DNA of 64,000 nucleotides. Source: Hordeum vulgare subsp. vulgare (taxonomy: Eukaryota > Streptophyta > Magnoliopsida > Poales > Poaceae). A model generated the notes under the pieces. The model searched no databases. It was not told the DNA's origin and saw nothing but the letters and a program-made list of their open reading frames with translations. The stretch covers positions 345,211,948 through 345,275,947 of the forward strand of contig NC_058523.1 of NCBI RefSeq assembly GCF_904849725.1. Direction: 5' to 3'. Made by a program: the position numbers and the translations under genes. Shown here one piece after another: positions 45,845-57,427 of this stretch (its first letter is position 1; each line of letters begins with the position of its first letter).

Positions 45845-47389
45845 AAGCGTCTCGCAAACAAGGTATCATAACACATACATAATAATAACAGATTGACAAT
45901 CAGGGGTTCAATTGCCATCTCATAAATATATCAGAGTACATCACGCATACAATCAAAGTAGTTCCGCTACGGACTACAAAACAAGGAAAATGGCTATACT
46001 ACCCTGCCTGCTGGCCCACGATCACGACCACGCCTCAATCTTCTGGATAGTTCACGTACATGCGGTCGTTCTCCTCATCGTACTGCCACGCCAGCTGCGT
46101 GCCCTCGGGGTCACCTGTCTCTGGGATACCTGAACCTGTTGGTGTTGTGAAGGAATCTGTGAGCCACGGGGACTCAGCAATCTATGACCTCGGTGCTAGA
46201 ACTAGTCAAGTTATTAGGTTGGATAGGGTAGAGTGTTTAAGGTTGCAGCATCCTAAGCTTGATATGGTGGATAAATTACGTAGAACATTTAAGAAGGTGG
46301 CCTATACTAGTGGTCGAGAATACTTGATCACTAAGTGATCCTGAACACCTACCTACGTCATTCATAACCCCACCGTGTTCCCGATCGAAGAGAGATCTTC
46401 AAGGGGACAGTCACGGTTAGACACACTGTTGGCAATTTTATTAGCTTATGTTTAAGTTATCTATTACCGGATGTTAACAAAATATTCCAAGTTGCCACAT
46501 AACCGCGGACAAGGCTTTCAGAAAGATTAAACCCTGCTGGGGTGCTCCAACTAGTCCATCACAAACGTTCGCAGGCCGCAAAGTAATCCTCTATCACGAA
46601 TCTCGTGATCTCGTCGGATTCCTTAGAGGAAAACCTCAACTCTAGGGAGAACCAAAGCTTCACTGGGATTCCTATACGCAAGATATATCGCTAAGGTAAG
46701 GCAAGACTAGCAAGACCTCCCGATGTGTCGACGACCCTGATAAGAGACGCGTATCTCAATCTCAGGACATGCCGGATGAGCTACGCGCACGATGGCCTGA
46801 TAGAAATCACTCAAGTTGCCCTGAGTTGGCCCCGAGCAGTGCCCAGTTTGGACCAACACTCATGAGGAGCATTGGCCCGGGTTGTTGATTAAATTCCTCG
46901 GGGTAGCTATTCCCTATGCAGATTATTATTAAGTGATTAGCAAATTAACACCAATTTTGGGTCTTGCCGGACAAGTCTTAACACTACGTGATTTATCGAG
47001 GGGGTCCCCATAACAACCCCGAACGTGTTAGGAGCGATCAATATGGAATCAAACATCGGTAGCCGGTAACTAAGGCGGCACTAACGGAACAAAGCACCCG
47101 GCAAAAGGCTAGGCCTTCCGTTATTTACCAAGTATATAAGTGCATTAATTAAATAAAATAATTTAAGATAATGATATCAAGCTCATGTTATCACATGAGT
47201 CAAAGCACCTGCATCTAGCAACGCTAACATTAGCAGCTGAACAAAGCCTCCTTAGCCATTCAAGTTTGCTAGGAAGGGATAAGTGTTTGGGTTCATGGCA
47301 TATCACGAGGCAAATATTTCAGTGGTAGGCAGCGAGCATATGACAAGGAAACTTAATCTAGCATAACAAGTCTAGAGATGGAATCAAGG

Positions 47390-47472
47390 TCATATCATCT
47401 TGGCTGTGATATCCTCAGCTTGGGATGGTTCTTGTTCGTCCTGCACATACTCTCCTGAATCCACGTACTCGT
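47390..47472 (-). other. LTR-embedded acidic mini-reading frame in solo LTR D
   Basis: Together with 50832-50850 on the far side of element E, the minus strand reads NEYVDSGEYVQDEQEP and ends ITAKMI before TGA. It lies at the LTR place matching the Sukkula frame at 27914, preceded by GGGTAG. Confidence 0.4.
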
Positions 47473-47483
47473 TGTAGCGACCC

Positions 47484-47498
47484 GACTCAAAACGAGTC
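47484..47498 (-). other. LTR-terminal hairpin, solo LTR E
   Basis: GACTC (47484-47488) pairs with GAGTC (47494-47498), 5-nt loop, 11 nt from the LTR end. Confidence 0.5.
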
Positions 47499-50056
47499 AA
47501 GCCTCTGTGTATCTGTGCCATCCCTGGATCAGTATGCTGGCACACACAGTACATCAATGTATATATCAAAGTGCAATCACATGTAAATAGCGTAAAACTG
47601 ATATATACCTTAAATATCTCAGCGGAAGCGGTCAAGGGAGTGGAGTCCCAATAAACACCAACGGCAAGTTGAGTGTAGACCGTAACCCTGAATCGTACTC
47701 TTACTCGTCGAAGAAAAATATCTGCAACATAAGACGTTGCAGCCGTGTAGGTCAGCATATTGAATATGCCGGCAAGTCACATAAGAGAGGGGTGAAAAGC
47801 AATCATCTATACTATATGCATATATGGCAGGTGGGGCTATAAGTTTTTAGCGAAAAGCAAGTTTTCTCCTACATTAAGAGAGGGCTAAAAGCAAAATGTT
47901 ACTACATTGTTGGTTGTTAACGAGATGGTTCCACCAACCAATTCTCATACCCATGTTGTCATTAATACCCACATCAATATTATTATTTGTGTTGAGAGTT
48001 TCAGATAACCTCAGTTCCTTTGGCTCAAGTTGTCCATGACCATGGACACGACTAATCGATTAGGTTTGAGTACTCTGTAGAGTTTTGCACACGTTCCCCA
48101 CAAGATTTGATCGCCTCCGTGTATGTCCTCGTACTTCATGGTGTTTGAAGACCGGATGATCAAAACATGGTCTTTCAACGGGTCCCTCTGAATCCCTGTC
48201 GGTGCCCATCCAATCCTACCGTTCTTCTACATCTGTTAGCACCGCCTGTCCAGAGTCGCCGCGTTGTCCAACCAAGCCAGAGCCCATAATGACTTGTGGC
48301 TGTGTAGGTAAGCCTTGGGTCTTGAAAATATCCGTCCATCTCTTTGAGCGTGGGTGAAGCTTTCCGCAGGATGTCATGGCTGTCTCCAGCATCCCGGGTC
48401 ATCCACTGGTTTCTCTAGGGAGCCGATCAACCGTCCTTCACCCAGAGTTGCATTGCATCACGAGGTCTTGAAAAGTCTTGACTTAACCGGTCTTGGTTAT
48501 TAAATTATTCTCGCATCACTCGTGATAAACTCTCAACCAGAATCTCGTCTACTCGAGCATAGCAATATGAAATTTGTCGTCCCGGGCCAAGTAACGGGGT
48601 TGTTGGGTGCCTACCACATGATACTACAATATGTAACCATAATTTCCAAGTACCTAGTCAGCATGCAATTGGGCATAGGATGGTAGAACTACGATGCATA
48701 AAACATAGGTGATACATGATCAAATGACTTGCCTGGTGATGTTGACGAAGAAGAATTTTCGTTCTCGGGAAATACGTGATAGAACTATTCGTCACTCTTC
48801 GATGAAATCTATATAATCAAACATAGTATTCACATAAGCACTCTTACTAGCAATCATTCTAGCAATCAATTAACAAACAGCAATAAAATTTGATGCAATC
48901 AAAAATCAATAAGAGAGAGCGGATAAAAATCCAAAGGAAACTTCAAAGAAGCTAGGAAGCCTTCTACTACATCAAACACTATATAGTTTTTGTTCTAACT
49001 GAAAATAAAACACTAAATTAGAAAAAATAACAGAAAACAAAATATAAAATAACTAAGATAACAGAAGTAAAATTTACAAAACAATATTATTTTATAAGTA
49101 TTTTCAAAATAGGAAATCAAACTAGCAATGCAATCAATTCGCAAGTTAGTATAGAACTAGAATTGATTCCATGCAAACAAATAAGAAAAAATAAAATTTT
49201 GTTGTTGTTGAAAAGTTACTGGTAAATATCAAAAACAAAATATAACTTGTCACAATTACAAAAAAAACAAATTAAGAACAATTAATACAAATGAAATAGC
49301 AAGAAAACAAAAAAGGCTAAAACAGAATCTGTTTTTCTTAAAACCCTAAGTAATTTTTTTTTTAAAAACTGAAACTTAAACTACTGAAATATATGATCAA
49401 TAGGAAGCAGCAGCAAAAAGAATCAAATTAAAAGATATTTTTAAAATCCCGGAATAAGAAAAACAAGCTTTAATTCAAATCTGATCTAACTCAATTTTTA
49501 TAAATCTAAACATAGACAAATTATATATCTACAGAAACTACATAAAATTTGTGATCCAAGGCAAAAAGAATCACCTAATTCGGAGTTATAGACTAATAGA
49601 TATGAATTTTCTAAGATTGCAATTTTCTGAAAAAACTGCAATACGAGATTTCGTGAATCTCACCATGGGTGACAGAGAGGAAGAACTCCGGCGAGGTAGC
49701 TGCTCCGGCGAGGTGGGGAGGTCGCCGGCGGGGGTGGGGGTGCAATGGAGGAGGGTGGCGGCGAGTCTCCTTCGTCGAACGGCGTCGTCGGCGAAGCGAA
49801 GGGGAGTCGGGGCGGTCGAGGAAGCGCCCGGGGAGTTCCTATCCGGCCGAACTCCGGCGAGGCGAGGGGAGTGGTGAGGAGCGGCGAAAGCTTGGGCTAG
49901 GGGAAAAAATGAGTTGCGGTGGTCGAGGGGGTGCTTGTGGCGGCGTCGGTTGGGGGCGGGGAGGTGCGGCGGTGCAGGGTGACGGGGGCGTTTTTTTCTC
50001 TGGAGCTCCTCTCCTGCGAGGTAGCGAGGGCAGGGGGCGAGGTGGTGCTGCGCTGT

Positions 50057-50090
50057 GGGGAGGAGGGGGCCGAGGGGGCGAGGGGGAGGG
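50057..50090 (+). other. G-quadruplex-prone run at the solo LTR E promoter
   Basis: Five G-runs of 3-5 bases (50057-60, 50065-69, 50074-78, 50082-86, 50088-90) with 1-4 base spacers. They are on the strand opposite to LTR transcription, immediately downstream of its TATA box. Confidence 0.7.
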
Positions 50091-50093
50091 CGG

Positions 50094-50101
50094 TTTATAA
50101 A
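50094..50101 (-). promoter_or_regulatory. TATA box of solo LTR E
   Basis: Minus strand TTTATAAACC between C-rich tracts, at the start of the GC-rich leader. Confidence 0.55.
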
Positions 50102-52767
50102 GGGGGCGAGGGAGGCCGAGAGAAGAGAAAGAAAAAAAAAGTGGAAAAAAAAAGAAAAGGCATGTGGTTTGCTAGGGGAGGCGCTGCGGTTGCCAGAGAT
50201 CCTGGCGATGGGATCTAGCCCGAGAATATCTCCCGTTTTTTTAACAGAAACTAAAACGAAAATAAAAGGAAACAAATAAAATAATTAATATAGGGTATTA
50301 TATACCAAAGTGATCAGAAAAATATCCTCTGCCCGATTAACATTTTTCCAAGGCAAAAATAATAAAAAATTTAAAATGTTTTTTCAGAAAAATCCCTAAG
50401 GCTTTATTTTCTTTTGGCAAAATACTTTCTCCATAAAACTTGGGTCCTCTTGGCTCAAAAATATTTCAGAAATGCCTCACATTTTGGAGGGTCATTTTTG
50501 TCCGCTCTTTCTTGCGTGCAAGAATTTTGTCGGGGCATTTTCTCGGGGAAGAAAAATAAAGAAGCAAGGGCAAATATTTGTGAAGGATTCAAATGTAAAC
50601 TCCGTTCAAATTCTCATTAGTTGAAGAAGTCATGTCATCTTCTCTCTTTGCTTTTAAAAGATTGAATTTGAATTCATCGGAGATGGGGAAAGTCATTTTA
50701 TTCCGTCTCATTCAAAAGTTTTTGAAAAGTTTCAAATTTCACTCAAGTTTCAATCACTCAAGCAAACAAACAAACAATCTAATAATCATATTAACATTCC
50801 AAAATTTATAATTTTGGGATGTTACACTCGTTCTCCGATCCCGGTGCTACCCAACATAAGAATAACATCCAATTAACAACAGCACATCAAGATGCAACAA
50901 GCACATGATGCATGAGATGAATATGAGCATGCATCACTATTTCTATCACTAGCACAGGCATAAGGAGTGAATACATGTTCCTGGACAGAACTGCATCCTA
51001 AGCTACTTTGACATGCATGAGAATGACATGATCAGATGCGTCTCGATAAAACGATGCAAAAGCATATAAATAACATCACAATCGGAGCTACGGATCAACG
51101 GGAATCAACGAAACAAGATATGAAGCCCTACGTGTAAAAATCATCACCACACACTCAAATGGCACAACTCTGGTATTTCCAGGTTTCCAAGACATAATAC
51201 AAACCATCATGGATGGGGTGGAGCAAAGAATAACACCACATCATGAACTAAGCACTCACAAACATCAAAAAGACAAAACTACACAATCTGCCATAAACTG
51301 CATCATAGCACTTTGTGAGCTACATGCAAACCACCTACAACCACCCAAATATGACAAATAATATACGTGGCTGTAGCTATCCAAGAATACTACAAGCACA
51401 AGCAAGAATCACACAAAAGGGAATTAAACACAGAAAGTTACAAGGCTGCAAACTTGCCCAAAAATATCAGTTTTCAGGGACTTAGTGAAAATTCCAGATT
51501 CTCACTTTCTGTCTATGCTCTGAAGCATTTTGACAGCAGAAAAAACAATATCTACAGGACTCCAAATGGTATGAAATTTTACAGGGATCTAGACAAACAT
51601 ATCAGCTCCAAGTTTCCAGTTGAAAGCTAAGGCTAGATCACAACACATTGACCTGCACAACCTCATCAATAGGAGAAGAAAATATAAACAGATTCTTAGA
51701 CTTGGTGAAAATCTCAGATTTCCACTAATCTGGAATTTGAGCCACATGCCTACTTTGAGTGGGCATAACTTGCACATATGGAATCCTAATCATGAGATGA
51801 AACCAAAATGAGGTAGAGGGGGTCACCCTCTACTAGCACAACCAAGAAGCAAACCTTTGTGCTCAACAAATCACATGGAACCAAGCTCTAAACATAGAAG
51901 AAAAATGAAATATGTCATCTCCAGAAAATGTTCCAATGGCAAAACTGATTTCACCAGTGGGTTCCTTGGGAGATTCTACCCCAAAAACATATATAAAATC
52001 TATGCACTTGCTTGGAACAAGTGATCACAAACTAGGAAGGAAAAACAACATAGATTCCTATATAGTGAATAGTGCTACATCACATGTGCAAAAATCACTA
52101 GAGCTACCTACACAAGCATGTACACATGATTACAACATCAAGGGGGTTACATGAGGGGTAGACCTCATGTCTATGTGCTTTGCACATCACCACATCATCT
52201 CTAGCAACAAGCACAACAAATAATATAACTCCTATACTAACAAGAGAGTATGCACACCCTCACATATGGGCATGTGATGGTGCACACTCACACATGCACC
52301 ACAAAGGAACACCCTTGGTGCCGTGCCACCCACAAGGTGCAACCCACATATGAATCTACACATGCTTAACTAACAAACTCCACCTACACATGCTAACCAT
52401 AGCTAGCAACCTAGTGCATCACATACACACCAAAACATGTGGTGAGGGGGAAGCATCCACACACAAAACCACACTCCACTAGATCTATAAGATGCACTAC
52501 ACAAAACAACTAGTGCATCCACACAACTAAAACACACCCACACATACATGGCATCTAGCTCACAAAACACACATGCATTCCACCTACACACATATATCTA
52601 CCAAGATATATCTACACCTGCACTCTACACTTGCTAGCATCAAACACTAGGAGCAACATGCTGCTGTGAGAGAAATAAAAATACCCCACATGAGACCAAG
52701 CATCTGCAGCAACTATACAAGCCAAACATAGTAAAACAGCTATGAAATGCAACAAAAAAATAAAAAG

Positions 52768-52838
52768 GACAGGGGAGGGATTCGAACCCACACCCCCTGT
52801 ATCACCACACAGGACCAACACCACTCTGCTACTAGTCT
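52768..52838 (-). ncRNA. tRNA-like module 1 in solo LTR D
   Basis: Minus strand has an A-box-like TAGCAGAGTGGT (52831-52820) and an exact B box GGTTCGAATCC (52788-52778) at tRNA spacing. Between them is a perfect 5-bp anticodon-type stem, CCTGT/ACAGG, with an 8-nt loop. Four of five T-stem pairs form, but no acceptor stem does. TTTTTATTTTTTT follows within a few bases, like a Pol III terminator. It is a decayed tRNA or tRNA-derived insert; no isotype can be given. Confidence 0.55.
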
Positions 52839-52925
52839 CTTGCTCTACAGAACAAGGTGAACAAGCAGGGTGAAGTGTTACTGAAGCCACTGCTGGTTAA
52901 TGTGCCGAAAATCACAACACAAAAG

Positions 52926-52997
52926 GTGTGCCGAGGGGATTCGATCCCACGACCTCTCGGGTACAATTACATCCAGCTACCACTGCGCTACGACACG
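52926..52997 (-). ncRNA. tRNA-like module 2 in solo LTR D
   Basis: Minus strand has TAGCGCAGTGGT (A box, 52990-52979) and GGATCGAATCC (B box, 52947-52937) at the same spacing as module 1. Acceptor-stem halves CGTGTCG and CGGCACA pair at six of seven positions (one G-U). The D and anticodon stems are poor. A TTTT run follows directly. It is probably a tRNA-derived relic, not a working tRNA. Confidence 0.55.
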
Positions 52998-53722
52998 GCT
53001 TCTAACACAGTAGAGTCGTATAGGAAAATAAACTGCTTCTGCTGCGTGCCTGCTCTACACAGAGGTGCGCCGGCAACAGGGAGGCCGCCGGTGCACTACT
53101 CTGCTGCTGCTACTGCGTCGCGACAGGGAGGCGAGACCCTACATCAGATCGCTACAAGGGGGGAGAAGCCCCTGCTATGCCACATCCCTACCGCACACAA
53201 GCCAACAGACACACACAAACACATCTACTGCGCCAGATCTCTTCCTGACAGAGAAAGCTACGGCGAGCTCTAGTCATGCTAGGCAGCGAGAAGGAGGGAG
53301 GAAGGAGGGAGGAGCTCCTGGTCACCTAGAGAGTGAAGAAGGAGGCTGATCGGAGAAGGAGTCCGAACGGAGAGGAAGAAGACGCGCCGGATCGTTGCTG
53401 TAGACGAAGTAGAGCCGAGGAATAAGAAGTGCACCGGAGCAGGGTTGTTGACGTCGAGTTGGCCGTCGACGTAGATGTTCCCCGGCCTCACCGAGGTCGG
53501 GAATGGGGCACGGGCACCTGCCCCGTGCCCCTAGACATGGCCGTCGGCGCTGCTTGATGGAGAAGGCGGGGTAGACGACGGCGAGGGGTTCTCTCTCTCT
53601 CTGCTCCTAATCTACAGAGAGCTTACCAGGAAGAGGGGGGAGAGATGGGGAAAGGAGAGAGGTGGCGGCGGCGGCTGAGAAAGAAGAGGGAACCCTAGCT
53701 TCGGGGAGGTACGGACGCCAAG

Positions 53723-53729
53723 ATTAATA
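53723..53729 (-). promoter_or_regulatory. Possible TATA-like box of solo LTR D
   Basis: Minus strand CCCCCCTATTAATC, then a leader with AGCTAGGGTTCCC and CT-rich sequence. It is weaker than the boxes of the other LTRs. Confidence 0.3.
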
Positions 53730-54523
53730 GGGGGGCGGCCTCGACGTTAGTGCCTCATGGCCCAACGCGTGCTCTCTCTGGTGGACTGACGGAAGGGCAA
53801 AGAGAAGGGGGAGACGACGTCAGGGAGGAAGATGGGTGTCGCGCTGGGCTCCTGTCGCATGAGAGGGATAGGAAGGGATGGGCCGGCCTATGGGAGTGAG
53901 CCCACAGGTGGCGCCATTTAAAAGGAAGCACTCCGTGGACCCTTTTCCTTTTACAGAAAGTAGCAGGGAGTAAAACTAAACACAAGAAAAACTACAAGTG
54001 CTAAAAATAAAATAACACTTGTCCTGGACATGTAAAAACAAGACCTATTTAATAAAAATGAGAACAAGAATTTAGGAGCAAGTAATTATTTTACAAAACA
54101 GCCATGTTAGGGGTTGTTTTGTCGTTGCTTACACCTTTTAAACACCCATTCAAAACCAGCAAATCACACATCTCATCCACCACAATTCTAAGCTAACACA
54201 TGAGCATTTTTAAAAGAGGGAAGGAAGAAGAGAATCTTGACATAGGAGAAATAGAGAGAGGGGTGAAGATGGTTTTGAAACCTGAGCATATACTATCACA
54301 TGCACAACAACACAAGGCACCACATGGAATCATATGACCACATTGCAACAACAAGAACAGATGGCATGAAACAATATGGTATGCATGCATGCAAAGGAAG
54401 AGAAATTAATAAGGTGACATCACATGAAATAATGAGCATGGGATCTCTCATATCAATGTCAAGGTGGTCCCACATGGAAGGTTTCAAAAAGGGAAAGCTT
54501 TACACTTGGGGCATTACAATTCC

Positions 54524-55433
54524 ACAATTCAAGAACAACAAGATGTTCACAATCAAGTACAAGAACAAGATCAAGTTCCTCATCAAGTACAAGACCAAGA
54601 ACATGCATATGTCGACATTGATGAAACTACTGATGATGATGAACCTCAACAAATGATGCATGAAGATCTTCCCCCACACATTCTGGATCCTTATGTTCAG
54701 GATGTTGATGATGGGAACGAAGTTGAACCTCGTGAAACCTTAACCTCCGTCATGCCTCGTATGTTTGGTCTCGTTGACGTCGACCAAATTCTCATCAAGA
54801 TATCGGAAGGTAGAGTCACTCATAAACAATTGACAAACTTTTGTGCTCACTTTTATTTTTTCTCTAGTGGTGTGCCTGTTAAGGCACAAGATGCATTGAT
54901 GGATCATGACTGGCTTTTCACTATGCAAGAAGAGTTGAACAACTTCGAGCGCAAAAAAGTGTGGTCTTTAGTCGAAAGACCAACTAAGGAGCACAATGTC
55001 ATTGGAACAAAGTAGATCTTCAAGAACAAACAAGATGAAAATGGTGTTATCATCAGAAACAAGGCAAGGTTAGTGGCACAAGGGTTCTCACAGGTTGAAG
55101 GTTTGGACTTTGATGAGAGCTTTGCCCCCGTTCCCCATCTTGAACCAATTCGCATTTCACTTTCTTATGCTGCCTTCAATGGTTTTACTTTACACCAAAT
55201 GGATGTTAAGAGTGCCTTTCTTAACGGCCCTCTACAAGAAGAAGCATATGTTGCACAACCACCTGGGTTTATTGACCCCGATCACAAAGACTATGTGTAC
55301 AAACTTCACAACGCCTTGTATGGCCTCAAACAAGCACCTCGTGCTTGGTATGATCATCTTAAGAAGTTTCTACTCGATGATGATTTTGTGAGACGATTGA
55401 TTGACCCTACTCTCTTCGCTACGAGGGAGAAAG
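54524..55433 (+). pseudogene. Reverse transcriptase of element F, catalytic box deleted
   Basis: Resumes after solo LTR D with a Q/E/D-rich linker (VQEQDQVPHQVQDQEH), then FTMQEELNNFERKKVW. A TGG to TAG change follows at about 55013-55015. Then [31 protein letters not shown] and [13 protein letters not shown] are present. After [11 protein letters not shown] it jumps to [12 protein letters not shown], so the segment with the YVDD catalytic box is missing. The RT is certainly dead. Confidence 0.9.
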
Positions 55434-56339
55434 AAATTTGCGGACTCCATGACAAAGAACTTTGAAATGTTGCTGAACACGGATTTGAAATTCTTTCTTG
55501 GTTTCCAAATCCAACAATGTCAAGAAGGAATCTTTCTATCTCAAACCAAGTACTTAAAGGATATTCTTGCAAAATTCACAATGACAAACGCTAGTCCATG
55601 CAAGTTACCCATGCCAATCAGAACTGCCCTTAACGAGGACACAAACGGTATTCCATTTGATCCATCTATTTATCGCTCTATGATTGGTTCATTGCTTTAC
55701 CTTTGTGCATCTAGATCAGACATCACGTTAAGTGTAGGCATTTGTGCTAGATTTCAAGCTTCCCCTAAGGAAAGCCATCATAAGGCGATTAAGCATGTTC
55801 TTAGATACCTTGTTCACACCCCAAGGTTGGGTCTATGGTACCCCAAGGATGCCAAGTTTAATCTCATTGGGTACACATATGCAGATTGGGCAGGAGACAA
55901 AGTGGGAAGAAAATCCATCTCTAGGTCATGTCAGTTTCTTGGACGCTCATTGGTAAGTTGGTCCTCGGAAAAGAAAAATTATGTCTCCCTCTCCACTGCT
56001 GAAGCGGAACATATTGCAACCGCAAGCTGTGCAACACAATTGTTATGGATGAGGCAAACTCTGAAGGACTATGGTATAACTTACACACATGTGCCTCTAC
56101 TATGCGACAATGAAAGTTCCATCAAGATTGCTGAAAACCCTAGTGATTACTCCCACACCAAGCACATTGACATTCGGTATCACTTCTTAAGAGACCATGT
56201 GCGAAAGGGTGATATTGGCATTGCTCATGTTGGCATGGATATGCAACTTGCTGATATTTTCACCAAGCCACCGGATGAACGTAGGTTCTGTCAACTCAAA
56301 CGTGAACTTGGTATCTTACAACTTGACAACATTATGTGA
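55434..56339 (+). pseudogene. RT C-terminus and RNase H of element F
   Basis: Open for about 300 codons: FFLGFQIQQCQEGIF, SMIGSLLYLCASRSDI, GYTYADWAGDKVGRKS, STAEAEHIATASC, LLCDNESSIKIAENP, HIDIRYHFLRDHV and ADIFTKPPDERRF, ending in TGA at 56339. RNase H residues look largely intact, although no active RT precedes it. Confidence 0.9.
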
Positions 56340-57427
56340 AATCTTGCACTCATGCATACAGTTATGTTATGTCGAATCTAGATGTAGGTATGTGTTTAGG
56401 GGGAGACACTCAATTCATGAGTCATCTCACCCTATATGATGCATAAACAAACCAAACACTCTCAAAGTTATTGTGTCTCACTTATGTGACCCGGTGATTT
56501 AAATGATGGAGTTGTGATGTTGGACTCAACGTTAAAATCTTTGCAGTGCCAAGTCACATATGCTCGAACATGGTGGATCCATCCACCGTCCTCTCTTTCT
56601 CTCCGAGAGTTTGGACTCATTTTGTGGTTGTTTCTCTCTGATATGTTTTCCATTTTCTGCATTATGAGTGTAGTCGATATATATGACCCTAGATCAGACC
56701 CTACCTAAGCCTATATCATTATGAGTATAGTCACAAGCTTCTTCCATCCTCTTATAAAAAATGTGTGTTGGGATTGTGGCTGTCTTGGTAGCTCTAGGCC
56801 TCACCCCCTCCAGTTCTCGGGTTTTTAAAGTGACTCTAGTCTCTCCGGTTAACCCGGACCTTCCGAGCCGGCCTGACCATCCGGTCGCCGGAACTTCCAT
56901 CCTGTCCGAAACTTCCGGGCATCGCGGTTAGGGGCTATTAGATGCGGGCAAGAGTTACCAAAGGGTCTATTCCCCATTTGCCTCCCCTCTATCCCTCTCC
57001 TCCTCTCCTCTTCCTGCGCCAACTCCTCTCCCATCAACGGCCTACGGGCGTGCCGCCGACTACTGGAGCCTCCCTCCTTCCATCGGGCTAGAGGGCCTCC
57101 CGCCTGCTCTTCACCATCCCCATGGATCAAGGTAACCCAAGCTCCTTTCTCTTCCTTCCCTCTAGATATGATCCTAGGGATTGGGGACTTGCTTGCCGAT
57201 TGAGGATAAGCACCTCCCTCTATGTTTTCTGCGTTCTACCTCCACCATAGCCCTACAGTGTACCCTTCATTCCCATCCATTGCATGATTATGTTGCCCTC
57301 ACCTTTGATCTCGAAGGAGCTCTGCGACTCACTGGTGCCCTGGAACTTCCGGGCAGGACGGAACTTCCGGCCACCGGACCTTCCGGCCCACCTAGAATTT
57401 CTGGGCTAGGTAGAGTTCTAGCATATT
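56340..57427 (+). other. 3' UTR and 3' LTR region of element F
   Basis: A purine tract TTTAGGGGGAGAC at 56394-56406 may be the polypurine tract; the LTR start is not resolved. TTATAAAAAA at 56752-56761 could be the LTR TATA box. From 56855 the motif GGAACTTCCGG and variants recur about seven times (56855-56915 and 57345-57400). No coding. Cut at 57428 by element G, whose left flank is ATATT. Confidence 0.6.
56752..56761 (+). promoter_or_regulatory. Possible TATA box in the element F 3' LTR
   Basis: CTTATAAAAAATG, with a GC-rich stretch starting 50 bases downstream. Confidence 0.35.

Larger units (their letters stand above)
47473..50826 (-). mobile_element. Solo LTR E (Gypsy-type), 3.35 kb
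   Basis: Plus ends TGTAGCGACCC and GGGATGTTACA, perfect TSD CTCGT at 47468-47472 and 50827-50831, inside solo LTR D. On the minus strand it begins TGTAACATCCC. Order: AT-rich 5' part, TATA at 50101-50094, GC-rich leader (50093-49660), long AT-rich part (49550-48800), LTR end with hairpin. No gag, pol, primer site or tract. The 229-codon frame at 50275-49586 lies in the GC-rich leader and looks spurious. Confidence 0.9.
45777..54518 (-). mobile_element. Solo LTR D (Sukkula-related Gypsy-type), split by solo LTR E
   Basis: Plus ends TGTAACGACT and GGGCATTACA; minus start TGTAATGCCCC. Flanks are AGTCC (45772-45776) and ATTCC (54519-54523), a TSD with one mismatch. F pol reads up to one edge and resumes at the other. 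Without element E it is about 5.4 kb and has no primer site, tract or coding. Stretches at 46340-47330 are reverse-complement relatives of Sukkula LTR sequence 28000-29040, and the terminal stem-loop is shared. It is therefore a separate but related family. It contains two tRNA-like modules (52768-52838, 52926-52997). Confidence 0.83.
42400..57427 (+). mobile_element. Old Copia (SIRE-like) element F, host of the nested insertions; 5' part outside window
   Basis: Plus-strand pieces in order: gag 42405-43105, C-terminal gag 43106-44281, protease/integrase 44282-45776, insertion of solo LTR D, RT 54524-55433, RNase H 55434-56339, 3' UTR and 3' LTR region 56340-57427. Its C-terminal gag block (AKFVGPRNAF) resembles that of the Maximus-like element, so it is probably in the same lineage. 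There are many stops and frameshifts. The Angela-type element interrupts its gag on the left and element G interrupts its 3' LTR on the right. Confidence 0.88.

Noticed and set aside
49586..50275. 229-codon frame in solo LTR E
   Set aside because: Lies in a GC-rich LTR leader, spans the TATA box, and has a competing frame on the other strand and no domain.
45777..50826. A single LTR from 45777 to 50826
   Set aside because: Both ends look like LTR termini, but the flanks AGTCC and CTCGT do not match. Boundaries 47473-50826 (CTCGT on both sides) and 45777-54518 (AGTCC/ATTCC) fit better and keep F pol collinear.
52768..52997. Working tRNA genes
   Set aside because: Module 1 has no acceptor stem and an 8-nt anticodon loop; module 2 has poor D and anticodon stems. 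Kept only as tRNA-like.
42405..56339. Host protein-coding gene with zinc knuckle and integrase motifs
   Set aside because: The order gag, protease, integrase, RT, RNase H is that of a Copia element, with many stops.
56889..57400. Heat-shock element array
   Set aside because: The GAACTTC words have one base between GAA and TTC where two are needed.
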